This document shows positions 35,231-44,006 of a DNA stretch of 64,000 nt, one piece after another. Both the position numbers and the translations under genes were made by a program. Under the pieces are notes generated by a model that did no database searches, was not told the DNA's origin, and saw only the letters and a list, made by a program, of their open reading frames with translations. Numbering within the stretch: position 1 is the stretch's first letter; the number at the start of each line of letters is the position of its first letter. The stretch is from Rhodopseudomonas sp. AAP120 (GTDB taxonomy: Bacteria > Pseudomonadota > Alphaproteobacteria > Rhizobiales > Xanthobacteraceae). Where the stretch lies: NCBI RefSeq assembly GCF_001295845.1, contig NZ_LJIC01000091.1, positions 62,001 to 126,000 on the forward strand. The letters are read 5' to 3'.

Positions 35231-35968
35231 TCAGATCATCGCCATCCCGCCGTTGACGTGGATGGTCTGGCCGGTGACGTAGGCGGCCTCGTTCGAACTG
35301 AGATAAACGGCCGCAGCCGCGATATCCTCCGGCGTGCCGAGCCGGCCGGCCGGCACCTTGCTGAGAATCGTCTCGCGCTGCTTGTCGTTCAGCACGTCCG
35401 TCATCGGCGTTGCGATGAAGCCGGGTGCAATGCAGTTCGCCGTGACGTTGCGCTTGGCGTATTCGGCGCCCAGCGTCTTGATCATCCCGATCAGTCCCGC
35501 CTTCGACGCCGTGTAGTTGCCCTGCCCCGGATTGCCGGTGACGCCGACCACCGAGGTAATCGCAATGATGCGGCCGAACTTCTTGCGCATCATCAGCTTG
35601 GTGGCGGCGCGCGTCAGCCGGAAGGTCGCGGTCAGGTTGACCCTGATGACGTCGTCCCAGTCCTCGTCGCGCAGTTGCACGAACAGATTGTCCCGGGTGA
35701 TGCCGGCGTTGCACACCAGGATATCGAGCTGCCCCATCGCCTCGGCGGCCGCCGGCACCAGCGCTTCGACATCCGCCGCATCCGATAGATTGCACGGCAG
35801 CACATGAACGCGCTCGCCGAGCTTGGCGGCCAGCGTGTCCAGCGCCTCGCGGCGGGTGCCCGAGATCGCGACCGTCGCGCCCTGGCCGTGCAGCGCCTGC
35901 GCGATCGCGCCGCCGATGCCGCCGGTTGCGCCGGTGACCAGCGCGGTTCGTCCCGTCAAATCGAACAT
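35231..35968 (-). CDS. fabG: 3-oxoacyl-ACP reductase
   Basis: NADPH-dependent reductase of fatty acid elongation. The 245-residue SDR has the cofactor motif TGATGGIGGAIA, NAGITRD, and the catalytic Ser139 (AITSVVG), Tyr152 and Lys156 (NYTASKAGL). Two consecutive ATG codons occur at 35971 and 35968; the second has better spacing from AAGGAG. It follows fabD by 18 bp. Confidence 0.97.
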   Translation of the reverse strand: MFDLTGRTALVTGATGGIGGAIAQALHGQGATVAISGTRREALDTLAAKLGERVHVLPCNLSDAADVEALVPAAAEAMGQLDILVCNAGITRDNLFVQLRDEDWDDVIRVNLTATFRLTRAATKLMMRKKFGRIIAITSVVGVTGNPGQGNYTASKAGLIGMIKTLGAEYAKRNVTANCIAPGFIATPMTDVLNDKQRETILSKVPAGRLGTPEDIAAAAVYLSSNEAAYVTGQTIHVNGGMAMI

Positions 35969-35986
35969 CATCGTCTCCTTCGCCGG

Positions 35987-36946
35987 TTACGCCGAACGCC
36001 CGGCCGTGATGGCGTCCTTGGCGGCCGCAATATCGTTCGGCCCACCGATGGCGATGCCGGTCGCGCCGTCGGCGATCCGCTTGACCAGACCGCTGAGCAC
36101 CTTGCCGGCGCCGATCTCGAGAAAGCGCGTCACGCCCTGGCCGGCCATGTAGCCGACCGACTCGCGCCAGCGCACCGTGCCGGTGACCTGCTCGACCAGC
36201 CGGCGCCGAATCTCGTCCGGATCGGTGATCGGCGCGGCCAGCACGTTGGCGACCAGCGGCGCGGCGGGCGCCTGGATGGCGACGCCGGCGAGCGCCTCGG
36301 CCATCGCCTCGGCGGCCGGCTGCATCAGGGAGCAATGGAACGGCGCCGACACCGGCAGCAGCATCGCGCGCTTGGCGCCCTTGCCCTTGGCGATCTCGAC
36401 CGCGCGCTCCACCGCTTCCTTGTGGCCCGAGACGACCACCTGACCGCCGCCATTATCATTGGCCGCCTGGCAGACCTGACCTTGCGCCGCCTCTTCGGCC
36501 ACCGCGACGGCGGCCTCGTAGTCGAGCCCGAGCAATGCCGCCATCGCGCCGACGCCGACCGGCACCGCCTTCTGCATCGCCCGTCCGCGGGTCCGCAGCA
36601 GCCGCGCGGTGTCGCTGATGCTCAGCGAGCCGGCGGCCGCCAGCGCTGAATATTCACCGAGCGAATGGCCGGCCACGAAGGCCGCATCCCGGCCGACGGA
36701 AATTCCCGCCTCGCTTTCCAGCACCCGCATGGTGGCGAGCGACACTGCCATCAGGGCCGGCTGGGCATTCTCGGTGAGCTGCAGCGTCTCCGCCGGCCCA
36801 TCCCAGATGATCGCCGTCAGCTTTTCGCCGAGCGCGGCATCGACCTCGTCGAACACCGCCTTGGCGGCCGGAAAGGCGTCCGCCAGCGCCTTGCCCATGC
36901 CGACCGCCTGGGAGCCCTGCCCGGGGAATGTGAATGCTGCCGTCAT
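35987..36946 (-). CDS. fabD: Malonyl-CoA:ACP transacylase
   Basis: Transfers malonyl groups to ACP. The 319-residue protein starts MTAAFTFPGQGSQAVGMG. The nucleophile is Ser95 (AGHSLGEYSALAAAG), and the catalytic His lies in the VSAPFHCSLMQPA segment. It is the first gene of the fabD-fabG cluster. Confidence 0.97.
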   Translation of the reverse strand: MTAAFTFPGQGSQAVGMGKALADAFPAAKAVFDEVDAALGEKLTAIIWDGPAETLQLTENAQPALMAVSLATMRVLESEAGISVGRDAAFVAGHSLGEYSALAAAGSLSISDTARLLRTRGRAMQKAVPVGVGAMAALLGLDYEAAVAVAEEAAQGQVCQAANDNGGGQVVVSGHKEAVERAVEIAKGKGAKRAMLLPVSAPFHCSLMQPAAEAMAEALAGVAIQAPAAPLVANVLAAPITDPDEIRRRLVEQVTGTVRWRESVGYMAGQGVTRFLEIGAGKVLSGLVKRIADGATGIAIGGPNDIAAAKDAITAGRSA

Positions 36947-37241
36947 CTGCGTTCCTGAACCTGTCTGAAGTCGCGCCGAAAGACACCCCGCGGGCCGATA
37001 ATGTCAAGCTGACCGGCGCAAACTCCGGTTCCGGTCCACATGCTCCGAAAGGCGATAGACCGGCTCCCCAAGAGAGTCAGCGGGAGCGCGGCGGTTCCGC
37101 GCGCCCGCTCGTGATCGGCGCAATGCGAAGGGAATAGCGGCCGATTTGTTTACCCTGTCCGCAGGCGACCCGGGGATGAAAGGCGGCCAGCAAGGGTTGC
37201 TCGGCTATGCCCCGGTGACAACGAGGAGCGCCTTCCCTTTG

Positions 37242-38504
37242 ATGCGCCGCATGACCCACGCCCATCCGCAGATCGACACGCACGCGCAGGACCCCATCGT
37301 GGCGTCGTGGATGATCAAATGGCTCGTCAGCGGTCCGCGGCCGCAGCCGCCCGCGATCTTCCGCCGCCTGCTCCTGCACAGCCAGACCAAGAGCCGCACG
37401 CTCGTGCTGGCGGTGGTCTCGACCACGATCCTGACGATCATCGCGGCCGTGCAGACCGGCGCGGCATGGGCCTACGCCTGGGTCGGCATTGAAGTGGCAT
37501 TCGGCGTGGCGCGCTACCTCGCGCTGCTGGACATGCTGAAGAAGCAGAGCTCGGGGCAGCCGACCAAAGGCATGACGATGTATCTGGGCCTGTTCTGGGC
37601 CATCAGCTACTCGGTCGGCTGTACGCTGTGCGTGATGACCGGCGAATGGTCGCTGATCCTGCTCTGCGGCATGGTGGTGGCCGGCCTCGCCGGCGGCATC
37701 TCATCGCGCAATGCCGGCACGCCGCGCTACGGCTTCGCGGTAATCTGCATTCTGGCGATCCCCTACACGGTAGCGATGATCGCCTCGCCGATCCCGCACA
37801 TGTATCTGATCGGGCTGCTGCTGCCCGCCTGGATCCTCGGCATGGCGGTGCTGCTGTTCGAGAACTACGACGTCCTGCTCCACCTGTTTCACTCCGAGCA
37901 GGAGAACAAATGGCTGGCGAATTACGACCAGCTCACCGGCCTGCCGAACCGCACCATGCAGCATCAGTGTTTTGCGGATCTGTTGCGGAACGCATCCGGC
38001 CCTTCCGGCGAGGCCCGCCAGCCGCTGACCGTGCTCTGCCTCGATCTCGATGGCTTCAAGGCGGCCAACGACCGCTTCGGCCATGCGCTCGGCGACGCCG
38101 TGCTGGTCGCGGTCGCCGAGCGGCTGCGCAGCTGCGTCCGGGAGCACGAGCTGATTTTCCGGATCGGCGGCGATGAATTCGTCATCCTGCTGCCCGACAC
38201 CAGCACGGCCGAATCCACCGCGGTGGCCGAGCGCATCATCGCCCGAATCGCCGAGCCGCTCGACCTCGGCAGCCCCGGCCTGCTGACCATCGGCGTCAGC
38301 GTCGGCAGCGCGACCTTCCCGGGCGACGGCCGGACGCCGGATGCCCTGCTGCGGTCGGCCGATCATGCGATGTACGAGGCCAAGCGGCGCGGCAAAGGGA
38401 TTCTGGTGCATTGCGACCGGCTGCACGAAACGATCCCGCTGGCGCCGGACATGCAGGCCGAAGCCCGTTCGGCCCGGCAGATCTGGGCCCGTTCCGGCGC
38501 CTGA
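37242..38504 (+). CDS. Membrane-bound diguanylate cyclase (GGDEF domain)
   Basis: Predicted to make cyclic di-GMP. From the ATG at 37242 the product has about 420 residues. There are several membrane helices in the N-terminal half (for example LVLAVVSTTILTIIAAVQTG and LILLCGMVVAGLAGG, then YLIGLLLPAWILGMAVLLF). A GGDEF domain follows at about residues 230-390 (YDQLTGLPNRTM, LCLDLDGFKAANDRFGHALGD, FRIGGDEFVILLP). The site five residues before GGDEF reads Arg-Glu-His-Glu, so the RxxD product-inhibition motif is altered. Other in-frame starts (37146, 37251, 37311) cannot be excluded. No sensor domain is recognised beyond the membrane part. Confidence 0.9.
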   Translation: MRRMTHAHPQIDTHAQDPIVASWMIKWLVSGPRPQPPAIFRRLLLHSQTKSRTLVLAVVSTTILTIIAAVQTGAAWAYAWVGIEVAFGVARYLALLDMLKKQSSGQPTKGMTMYLGLFWAISYSVGCTLCVMTGEWSLILLCGMVVAGLAGGISSRNAGTPRYGFAVICILAIPYTVAMIASPIPHMYLIGLLLPAWILGMAVLLFENYDVLLHLFHSEQENKWLANYDQLTGLPNRTMQHQCFADLLRNASGPSGEARQPLTVLCLDLDGFKAANDRFGHALGDAVLVAVAERLRSCVREHELIFRIGGDEFVILLPDTSTAESTAVAERIIARIAEPLDLGSPGLLTIGVSVGSATFPGDGRTPDALLRSADHAMYEAKRRGKGILVHCDRLHETIPLAPDMQAEARSARQIWARSGA

Positions 38505-38550
38505 CCGCCGAAAAACCGATGCTCGGCGGCGACTTCCGCGCTCCCCACCC

Positions 38551-38578
38551 TTGCCAGAACGGCCAAAATCCGTATAAC
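38551..38578 (+). promoter_or_regulatory. Probable sigma-70 promoter for rpsF-rpsR
   Basis: TTGCCA (38551-38556) and TATAAC (38573-38578) are separated by 16 bases, a good match to housekeeping promoters. A start near 38585 would give rpsF an untranslated leader of about 180 bases, in keeping with a regulated ribosomal protein operon. Confidence 0.55.
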
Positions 38579-38703
38579 CCGCGCATCCGCAGATCCCGGC
38601 CGGGAGCTGAACGGACGGTCTCAGCATTTTCACCTTCTGGCGAATTTGATGCGGCAGGGCCAGTCGTCCCGTCGTCCCGTGCTCCCGCCTTCTGAGCAGT
38701 CGA

Positions 38704-38761
38704 GTCCTTTCCGAAGGGTTCGAAGGGCTTGCCGCCGGTTCTGGGCCAACATGGAAAGGAC
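38704..38761 (+). promoter_or_regulatory. Structured rpsF leader that can sequester the ribosome binding site (S6:S18-type autoregulation)
   Basis: GTCCTTTCC (38704-38712) is perfectly complementary to GGAAAGGAC (38753-38761), and the second arm contains the rpsF Shine-Dalgarno AAAGGA, five bases before the ATG at 38766. A GC-rich internal hairpin with a GCCGCCGG core lies between. In many bacteria the S6:S18 complex binds a leader structure just before rpsF and represses translation. The pairing is seen directly; the ligand is inferred from position. Confidence 0.6.
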
Positions 38762-38765
38762 CATC

Positions 38766-39242
38766 ATGCCTCTTTATGAGCATGTCTTCCTCGCGCGTCA
38801 GGACGCGAGTGCACAGCAGGTGGAAGAGCTGACCACCCAATTCACGGGTGTGATCGAAGGGCTCGGCGGCAAGGTCACCAAGACCGAAGCCTGGGGCCTC
38901 CGCTCCCTCACCTACCGCATGAACAAGAACCGCAAGGCTCACTTCGTGATGCTCAACATCGACGGCCCCTCCGCGGTGGTCGCCGAGCTTGAGCGCCAGC
39001 AGCGCATCAACGAAGACATCATCCGCTACCTGACCGTGCGCGTCGAAGAGCACGAGGAAGGCCCGTCGGCGATGATGCGCAAGGCCGATCGTGATCGCGA
39101 GCGCGACGACCGTGGCCCCCGCGAGGGTGGCTTCCGCGGCGACCGCGAAGGCCGTGGCGATCGTGAGGGTGGCTTCCGTGGTGATCGCGGCCCGCGCCGC
39201 CCGCGCGAAGACGCTGAAACCGCTGCTGCGACCGAGGAGTAA
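38766..39242 (+). CDS. rpsF: 30S ribosomal protein S6
   Basis: Small-subunit protein that binds 16S rRNA with S18. The 158-residue product has the family fold ([57 protein letters not shown]). After about residue 100 there is a roughly 55-residue charged tail with a repeated REGGFRGDR element and RGG-like spacing, longer than E. coli S6. The start is fixed by AAAGGA. It is followed by rpsR after 5 bp. Confidence 0.97.
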   Translation: MPLYEHVFLARQDASAQQVEELTTQFTGVIEGLGGKVTKTEAWGLRSLTYRMNKNRKAHFVMLNIDGPSAVVAELERQQRINEDIIRYLTVRVEEHEEGPSAMMRKADRDRERDDRGPREGGFRGDREGRGDREGGFRGDRGPRRPREDAETAAATEE

Positions 39243-39247
39243 GACAC

Positions 39248-39487
39248 ATGGCTGACGCAGGCGCCCGCCGTCCGTTCTTCCGCCGTCGCAAGACCTGCCC
39301 GTTCACGGGCCCGAATGCGCCGAAGATCGACTACAAGGATTCCAAGCTGTTGATGCGTTACGTCTCGGAGCGCGGCAAGATCGTGCCGAGCCGCATCACC
39401 GCGGTGTCCGCCAAGAAGCAGCGCGAGCTCGCGCGCGCCATCAAACGCGCCCGTTTCCTCGGTCTGCTGCCCTACGTGATCCGCTGA
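39248..39487 (+). CDS. rpsR: 30S ribosomal protein S18
   Basis: Partner of S6 on the 30S platform. The 79-residue basic protein has the family core [19 protein letters not shown] and [22 protein letters not shown]. It lies directly after rpsF and ahead of a strong terminator. Confidence 0.98.
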   Translation: MADAGARRPFFRRRKTCPFTGPNAPKIDYKDSKLLMRYVSERGKIVPSRITAVSAKKQRELARAIKRARFLGLLPYVIR

Positions 39488-39495
39488 GATCCCAG

Positions 39496-39534
39496 GCTCC
39501 GCGGCGTTCGCGCCGCGGAGCTTCTTTCTGTTTT
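39496..39534 (+). terminator. Rho-independent terminator after rpsR with a UUCG tetraloop
   Basis: GCTCCGCGGCG (39496-39506) and CGCCGCGGAGC (39511-39521) form a perfect 11-bp stem closed by TTCG. It is followed by the T-rich stretch TTCTTTCTGTTTT. It starts 9 bp after the rpsR stop and separates rpsFR from the DUF2232 gene and rplI. Confidence 0.9.
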
Positions 39535-39616
39535 CTCTCATAAGGCTTCCGGGGCGTCCGGTCGCCGATGGTTGGGGCGAAACGCCTCTAACCGCTCGAA
39601 AGGAGCGGGACAGCTG

Positions 39617-40561
39617 ATGATGATCAACATTCTGATCGCGCTTGCCGCCGGCTGTGCCTCGGCGCTGATGTTCGTCTCGATCGTCTCGGGCGCGCTGATC
39701 TCCCTGCTGCTGTTCTATCTCGCGCCGCTGCCCTTGATGGTGGCCGCACTCGGCTGGGGCGCCGTCGGCGCCGCGCTGGGCGGCCTGCTCGGCGCTGCCG
39801 TGCTCGCCGCGATCGTCAGCTTTCCCTACGCCCTCGCCTTCATCGTCACCATCGTGGTGCCGGCCTGCTGGCTCGGCCATCTCGCGCTGCTGGCGCGCCC
39901 GACCGGCGAAGAGGCCGGCACGCCGACGCTGGAATGGTACCCGGTCGGCCGGCTGGTGGCCTGGATGGCCGGCTTCGCGGCGATGACCACGATGGCGGCG
40001 CTGCTCACGCTCGGCACCGACGGCGCGACCATCACCGAAGGCCTGCGCACCGGGCTGCAGCGCGCACTCAGCACGCGCAACTCCACCGATGCCGACCGGC
40101 TAATCGACGCGCTGGTCACCGTCGCGCCGCCGGCCGCTGCGACCGTGGCGATGCTGACGCTGACGCTCAACCTGTGGCTCTCCGCCAAGGTCACCGCGAC
40201 CTCGGGCCGCCTGAAGCGGCCGTGGCCGGATCTGCGCACGGCGGCGCTGCCGGCGATGACGCTGGCGGTGCTGTCGCTCGCGCTCGGTCTCAGCTTCGTC
40301 GGCGGCGTGGTGTCGCTGGTCGGCAAGACCGCGAGCGCGGCGCTGTTCGTCGCCTACGGCCTCGGCGGCGCCGCCACGCTGCACACGCTGACGATGGCCG
40401 CGCGCCATCGCGGTTTCCTGCTGAGTTCGACCTACGCGCTGGTGCTGATCTTTCTGTGGCCGGCGATCGCACTGATCGCGCTCGGCATCGCCGACGCCGT
40501 CTTCGGCCTCCGGCAGCGCTATTTCCAGCGCCGCTCGATGCCGCCCCCGCCAAGTACTTAG
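39617..40561 (+). CDS. DUF2232 (YybS-like) polytopic membrane protein
   Basis: Multi-pass inner membrane protein of unknown function. The 314-residue product has many hydrophobic helices spread over its length (for example [57 protein letters not shown]). In alphaproteobacteria this family sits between rpsR and rplI, as here. The start at 39617 has AGGAG upstream; a second ATG follows immediately. Role unknown. Confidence 0.88.
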   Translation: MMINILIALAAGCASALMFVSIVSGALISLLLFYLAPLPLMVAALGWGAVGAALGGLLGAAVLAAIVSFPYALAFIVTIVVPACWLGHLALLARPTGEEAGTPTLEWYPVGRLVAWMAGFAAMTTMAALLTLGTDGATITEGLRTGLQRALSTRNSTDADRLIDALVTVAPPAAATVAMLTLTLNLWLSAKVTATSGRLKRPWPDLRTAALPAMTLAVLSLALGLSFVGGVVSLVGKTASAALFVAYGLGGAATLHTLTMAARHRGFLLSSTYALVLIFLWPAIALIALGIADAVFGLRQRYFQRRSMPPPPST

Positions 40562-40596
40562 ACCTTCAACCCGACAACCCAATCGAGGAGAACAAC

Positions 40597-41181
40597 ATGG
40601 AAGTCATTCTGCTGGAACGTGTCGCCAAGCTCGGACAGATGGGCGAGCTGGTGCGCGTCAAGGACGGTTTCGCCCGCAACTTCCTGCTGCCGCGCGGCAA
40701 GGCGCTCCGCGCCACCGCCGCGAACCGCGAGAAGTACGAGCACATGAAGGCCGATCTCGAGGCCCGCAACATCGAAGCCAAGGCCGAGGCCTCGAAGGTC
40801 GCCGAGAAGATCGACGGTCAGAACGTCGTGGTGATCCGTCAGGCGTCCGAAAGCGGCCAGCTGTTCGGCTCGGTGTCGGTGCGCGACATCGTCACCAGCT
40901 TCGAAGCCGGTGGCGTCAAGATCACCCGCAGCCAGATCCTGCTCGACGCGCCGATCAAGACCATCGGCAAGCACGAGATCCAGGTCGCGGTGCATCCGGA
41001 AGTCGAAGTCGGCGTCTCGGTCACGGTGGCGCGCAGCGCCGAGGAAGCCGAGCGCATCAACCGCGGCGAGGACATCTCGACCCGCCAGGAAGATCAGGAT
41101 GCGGCCGCCGAGGCGATCGCTGCTGCCGGCGAGTTCTTCGATCCGGACGCGGATCGTGAGGAAGAGCCGGCCGAGCAGTAA
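40597..41181 (+). CDS. rplI: 50S ribosomal protein L9
   Basis: Elongated large-subunit protein at the base of the L1 stalk. The 194-residue product starts [19 protein letters not shown], with the N-domain ([18 protein letters not shown]), a connecting helix, and the C-domain ([30 protein letters not shown]). An acidic tail of about 45 residues follows, as in other Hyphomicrobiales. GAGGAG precedes the ATG. Confidence 0.97.
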   Translation: MEVILLERVAKLGQMGELVRVKDGFARNFLLPRGKALRATAANREKYEHMKADLEARNIEAKAEASKVAEKIDGQNVVVIRQASESGQLFGSVSVRDIVTSFEAGGVKITRSQILLDAPIKTIGKHEIQVAVHPEVEVGVSVTVARSAEEAERINRGEDISTRQEDQDAAAEAIAAAGEFFDPDADREEEPAEQ

Positions 41182-41242
41182 GCCGCGCGCGGCCGTCGCT
41201 GCGGCGACGGCCTTCGCTTCCACCCATCGCTTCCAAACGAAA

Positions 41243-41270
41243 AGCCCGGCGTTTTGCGCCGGGCTTTTTT
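41243..41270. terminator. Bidirectional Rho-independent terminator after rplI
   Basis: AGCCCGGCG (41243-41251) pairs with CGCCGGGCT (41257-41265) around TTTTG, followed by a run of T to 41270. On the opposite strand the stem is followed by four T, so it can also serve the convergent cytochrome gene that ends at 41315. Confidence 0.9.
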
Positions 41271-41314
41271 GTATCTGCGTTTGTATCTGCGAAGCTGCCG
41301 GCCGAGACCGCCTG

Positions 41315-42232
41315 CTAACGAGAGATCGGCGCGTCCGCGGCGCCCGATGCCGGCGGCGGAGCGCTCGGCGTCACGGCGATCGAAGGCGCGCTCGACGACG
41401 GGCCGGCCGCAGACGGCGCCGGAGCCTCGGTCGGCTTGGCCGGCGGCGGCCCGGCTTCCGGAGTCCGCGAGGTTTGGGCCGGCGCCGGTGTCACGGCCGG
41501 GACCGGATCGGCCCGCGTCGGCTCGGCCGGAGCCGCAGGCCGGGCCGGCTGCGCGGTCTCGGCCTTCGGCGGCTCGGGTTTGGCGGCTTCAGGCTTGGCA
41601 GCTTCAGGTTTGGACGCTTCGGACTTGGCCGCGTCGGACTTGGCCGGCTCGGCCGCGGTGGGCGCAGCCTGGGCCGGCTTCTCCTTGCGGCCGTGCTTGC
41701 GGCCTTGCTTCGGCGGAGTCTCGGCTACCGGCTCGGACGATTCGACGGCCGCGCCTTCGGCCGGCTGCTCGACCTCCGGCTTCGGCTTGCGCTTGCCGCG
41801 GACTCGGCGCGGCGGCTCCTCGGTCGGCGCGGCGGCCTGGGCCGGAGCGGTGGCCTCGGTCGGAGCCGCCTCCTCGGCGCCCTGCCGCTGCCGACGCGAC
41901 TTGCGGCCTTCCGGCTGACCCGGCTCGGTGCGGATGTCGTTCTGCTTGTAGCGGGTATCGGTCGCGCCGTTGGAAATCAGGTACGAGGCGAGCAGCCCGG
42001 CCATATCGCTGCTGGTCGTGTAGTGCTGGCGCAGGAAGGACGGCAGCGAGCCCGGCGGCACCGTGCGCAACAAGCCGCGCGCGCTTTTGTGACAGGCCGA
42101 GCAGGCTCCGGCGAAAATCTGGGCAGGACTCTTGCCCGCCTCGAGATTCTGCGCCTGCGCGCTGGTCATGCCCGCCGCCGCGGAGCCGATCAGAAGCATC
42201 ACCGCCGCTGAAGTGAGCGCTCGGCTCGCCAT
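41315..42232 (-). CDS. Exported c-type cytochrome-like protein with long Ala/Pro/Lys-rich tail
   Basis: The 305-residue product has a signal peptide (about residues 1-28, ending AQAQ). A single haem-binding motif Cys-Ser-Ala-Cys-His follows in IFAGACSACHKSARG, and the next 50 residues (LPSFLRQHYTTSSDMAGLLASYL) resemble a short cytochrome c domain. From about residue 95 on it is low-complexity: Arg/Lys-rich patches, then Pro/Ala/Glu/Lys repeats of the KPEAA type. The start at 42232 follows GGAGG; a TTG 12 bp upstream is also in frame. Function is unknown; periplasmic electron transfer is the safest inference. Confidence 0.8.
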   Translation of the reverse strand: MASRALTSAAVMLLIGSAAAGMTSAQAQNLEAGKSPAQIFAGACSACHKSARGLLRTVPPGSLPSFLRQHYTTSSDMAGLLASYLISNGATDTRYKQNDIRTEPGQPEGRKSRRQRQGAEEAAPTEATAPAQAAAPTEEPPRRVRGKRKPKPEVEQPAEGAAVESSEPVAETPPKQGRKHGRKEKPAQAAPTAAEPAKSDAAKSEASKPEAAKPEAAKPEPPKAETAQPARPAAPAEPTRADPVPAVTPAPAQTSRTPEAGPPPAKPTEAPAPSAAGPSSSAPSIAVTPSAPPPASGAADAPISR

Positions 42233-42515
42233 TCGATCCTCCAATGTTCTGAACTGCCGCGCGCGCGGCGCAGACCTTTTAGACGATTGTCCGCTGAATG
42301 GAAGCCGGGAGATGGCGTTTCCCCGCGGTCAAAGACGCGGCCACAGCCGATCGTAATCCGCCAAAACCCCGTCTTTCGCAGCGTCGTACGCGGCAGCCGT
42401 GTCCGGGGAACAGCCCAGCGTTCCACGCGCGTGGCTCATGCGCCTGGCGCTTGGAACCCGCCCAGTCCGGCAAGGTTTTTGCATTGGTGCGTCAAAATGT
42501 CATTGGGGAAAACCG

Positions 42516-43766
42516 ATGGACCGTTTGCTGCGTCTCCTGCTTGGGCAGTTCATCCAACGCGGTGCGATCACCTTCACCACCGCGAGCGGCTTCACCTTCA
42601 CCTGCGGCGACGGCACCGGAATTCCCGTCCACACCAGGTTTGCTACCCAGCAGGCGCAATGGCGCCTCCTGTTCGACCCCGAACTGGCCTTCGGCGAAAT
42701 CTACATGGACGGCGAATTGGTGATGGAGCGCGGCTCGATCGCAGATCTGCTCGCGATCGCCATGGACCAGCCGGCCTGGACCCCGCGCTGGGCCAAGCTG
42801 CACGGATGGCTGCGCTACCTCACCCGGTCCCTGCGGCAGTTCAATCCCCGCACGCGTTCGCGCGACAACGTCGCCCACCACTACGACCTCGACGGCCGGC
42901 TGTATTCGCTCTTCCTCGACGCCGACAAACAATACAGCTGTGCCTATTTTGAATCCGCTGACAGCACCCTGGACGATGCGCAACTCGCCAAGAAGCGCCA
43001 CATCGCCGCCAAGCTGCTGGTGGCGCCGGGCCAGCGCGTGCTGGACATTGGGTCGGGCTGGGGGGGCCTCGGTCTTTATCTCGCCGAGACCTGCGGGGCG
43101 GCGGTCACCGGCATCACGCTGTCGCGCGAACAGCTTCAGGTGGCCAACAGCCGGGCCGAGGAATCCGGCCTGTCCTCATCGGCGAAATTCATCCTGGAAG
43201 ACTATCGAGACGTCCCCGGCCCGTTCGACCGGGTGGTCTCGGTGGGCATGTTCGAACACGTCGGCGTCACGCATTACGACACCTACTTCCGCCGCTGCGC
43301 CGAACTGCTCGACGACGACGGCGTGATGCTGCTGCATTCGATCGGAAGGTCGGAAGGCCCCGGTTTCACCAATCCCTGGATCGCCAAATACATCTTCCCC
43401 GGCGGCTATCTGCCGGCGCTGTCCGAGGTGCTGCCGGCGATCGAGCGCGCCGGACTGCTGGTTTGCGATATCGAGATCCTGCGTTTGCACTATGCCGAGA
43501 CCCTCAAAGCATGGCGCGAACGCTTCCTGGCGCGGCGCGAGGAAGCCGAACGGCTTTACGATGCGAGGTTCGTGCGAATGTGGGAGTTCTACCTGGCGGC
43601 CTCCGAAATGAGCTTCCGCAAGCAGAACACCATGGTGTTTCAGATCCAGCTCACCAAACGCCAGGGAATCGTCCCGATCACGCGCGACTACATCATGCGC
43701 GAGGAGCAACGCCTGCGCATGATCGAAGGGCGCCCGATCACACGTCTGCAAGCGGCGGGCGAATAA
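42516..43766 (+). CDS. Cyclopropane-fatty-acyl-phospholipid synthase family SAM methyltransferase
   Basis: Predicted to methylate or cyclopropanate unsaturated acyl chains of membrane lipids using SAM. The 416-residue protein has an N-terminal lipid-binding part (residues 1 to about 125). The methyltransferase part has the family entry NVAHHYDLDGRLYSLFLD, KQYSCAYFE, the SAM motif VLDIGSGWGGLGLYLAE, SVGMFEHVG, and the C-terminal IFPGGYLPALSE, with EMSFRKQNTMVFQIQL. The ATG at 42516 follows TTGGGGAAAA. Length is near E. coli Cfa. A C17-methylating variant is possible. Confidence 0.93.
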   Translation: MDRLLRLLLGQFIQRGAITFTTASGFTFTCGDGTGIPVHTRFATQQAQWRLLFDPELAFGEIYMDGELVMERGSIADLLAIAMDQPAWTPRWAKLHGWLRYLTRSLRQFNPRTRSRDNVAHHYDLDGRLYSLFLDADKQYSCAYFESADSTLDDAQLAKKRHIAAKLLVAPGQRVLDIGSGWGGLGLYLAETCGAAVTGITLSREQLQVANSRAEESGLSSSAKFILEDYRDVPGPFDRVVSVGMFEHVGVTHYDTYFRRCAELLDDDGVMLLHSIGRSEGPGFTNPWIAKYIFPGGYLPALSEVLPAIERAGLLVCDIEILRLHYAETLKAWRERFLARREEAERLYDARFVRMWEFYLAASEMSFRKQNTMVFQIQLTKRQGIVPITRDYIMREEQRLRMIEGRPITRLQAAGE

Positions 43767-43773
43767 CTCCGCA

Positions 43774-43971
43774 TCACACAGCGTACACGCACCTCGACGC
43801 CGCCCGCTTGGACGGCTTGGTCTTGCGCTCGGCCAGATGGTTACGCACGGCACGAAGCAAGGCGCGACTGCACGGCCTCGCCTGCGCCTCGCTGCGTGAT
43901 TCTTCGAAGGACTCGATCAACGTCGCCAGCCACCGCCGATCGGATCCGCCTGATTGCTGTTGCTGAGCCAT
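43774..43971 (-). CDS. Possible small hypothetical protein (65 aa)
   Basis: A short minus-strand frame convergent with the methyltransferase gene (7 bp between stops). The product starts MAQQQQSGGSDRRWL and is basic, with an amphipathic middle (LATLIESFEESRSEA) and a Lys/Arg-rich end. A weak GGGAAC site precedes the ATG. No family recognised; it may be spurious. Confidence 0.35.
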   Translation of the reverse strand: MAQQQQSGGSDRRWLATLIESFEESRSEAQARPCSRALLRAVRNHLAERKTKPSKRAASRCVYAV

Positions 43972-44006
43972 CGCCGTTCCCGTGTTTCGCCGTTCCCGTG
44001 TTTCGC
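43972..44006. repeat. Tandem repeat, 16-bp unit, 2.2 copies
   Basis: CGCCGTTCCCGTGTTT occurs at 43972-43987 and again at 43988-44003, followed by the first three bases of a third copy. It sits immediately upstream of the possible 65-residue gene, where it would form part of its leader. Confidence 0.8.

Noticed and set aside
37701-39053. A 450-codon minus-strand frame across the diguanylate cyclase and rpsF
   Set aside because: It covers two well-supported plus-strand genes and their intergenic leader; composition is that of a shadow frame.
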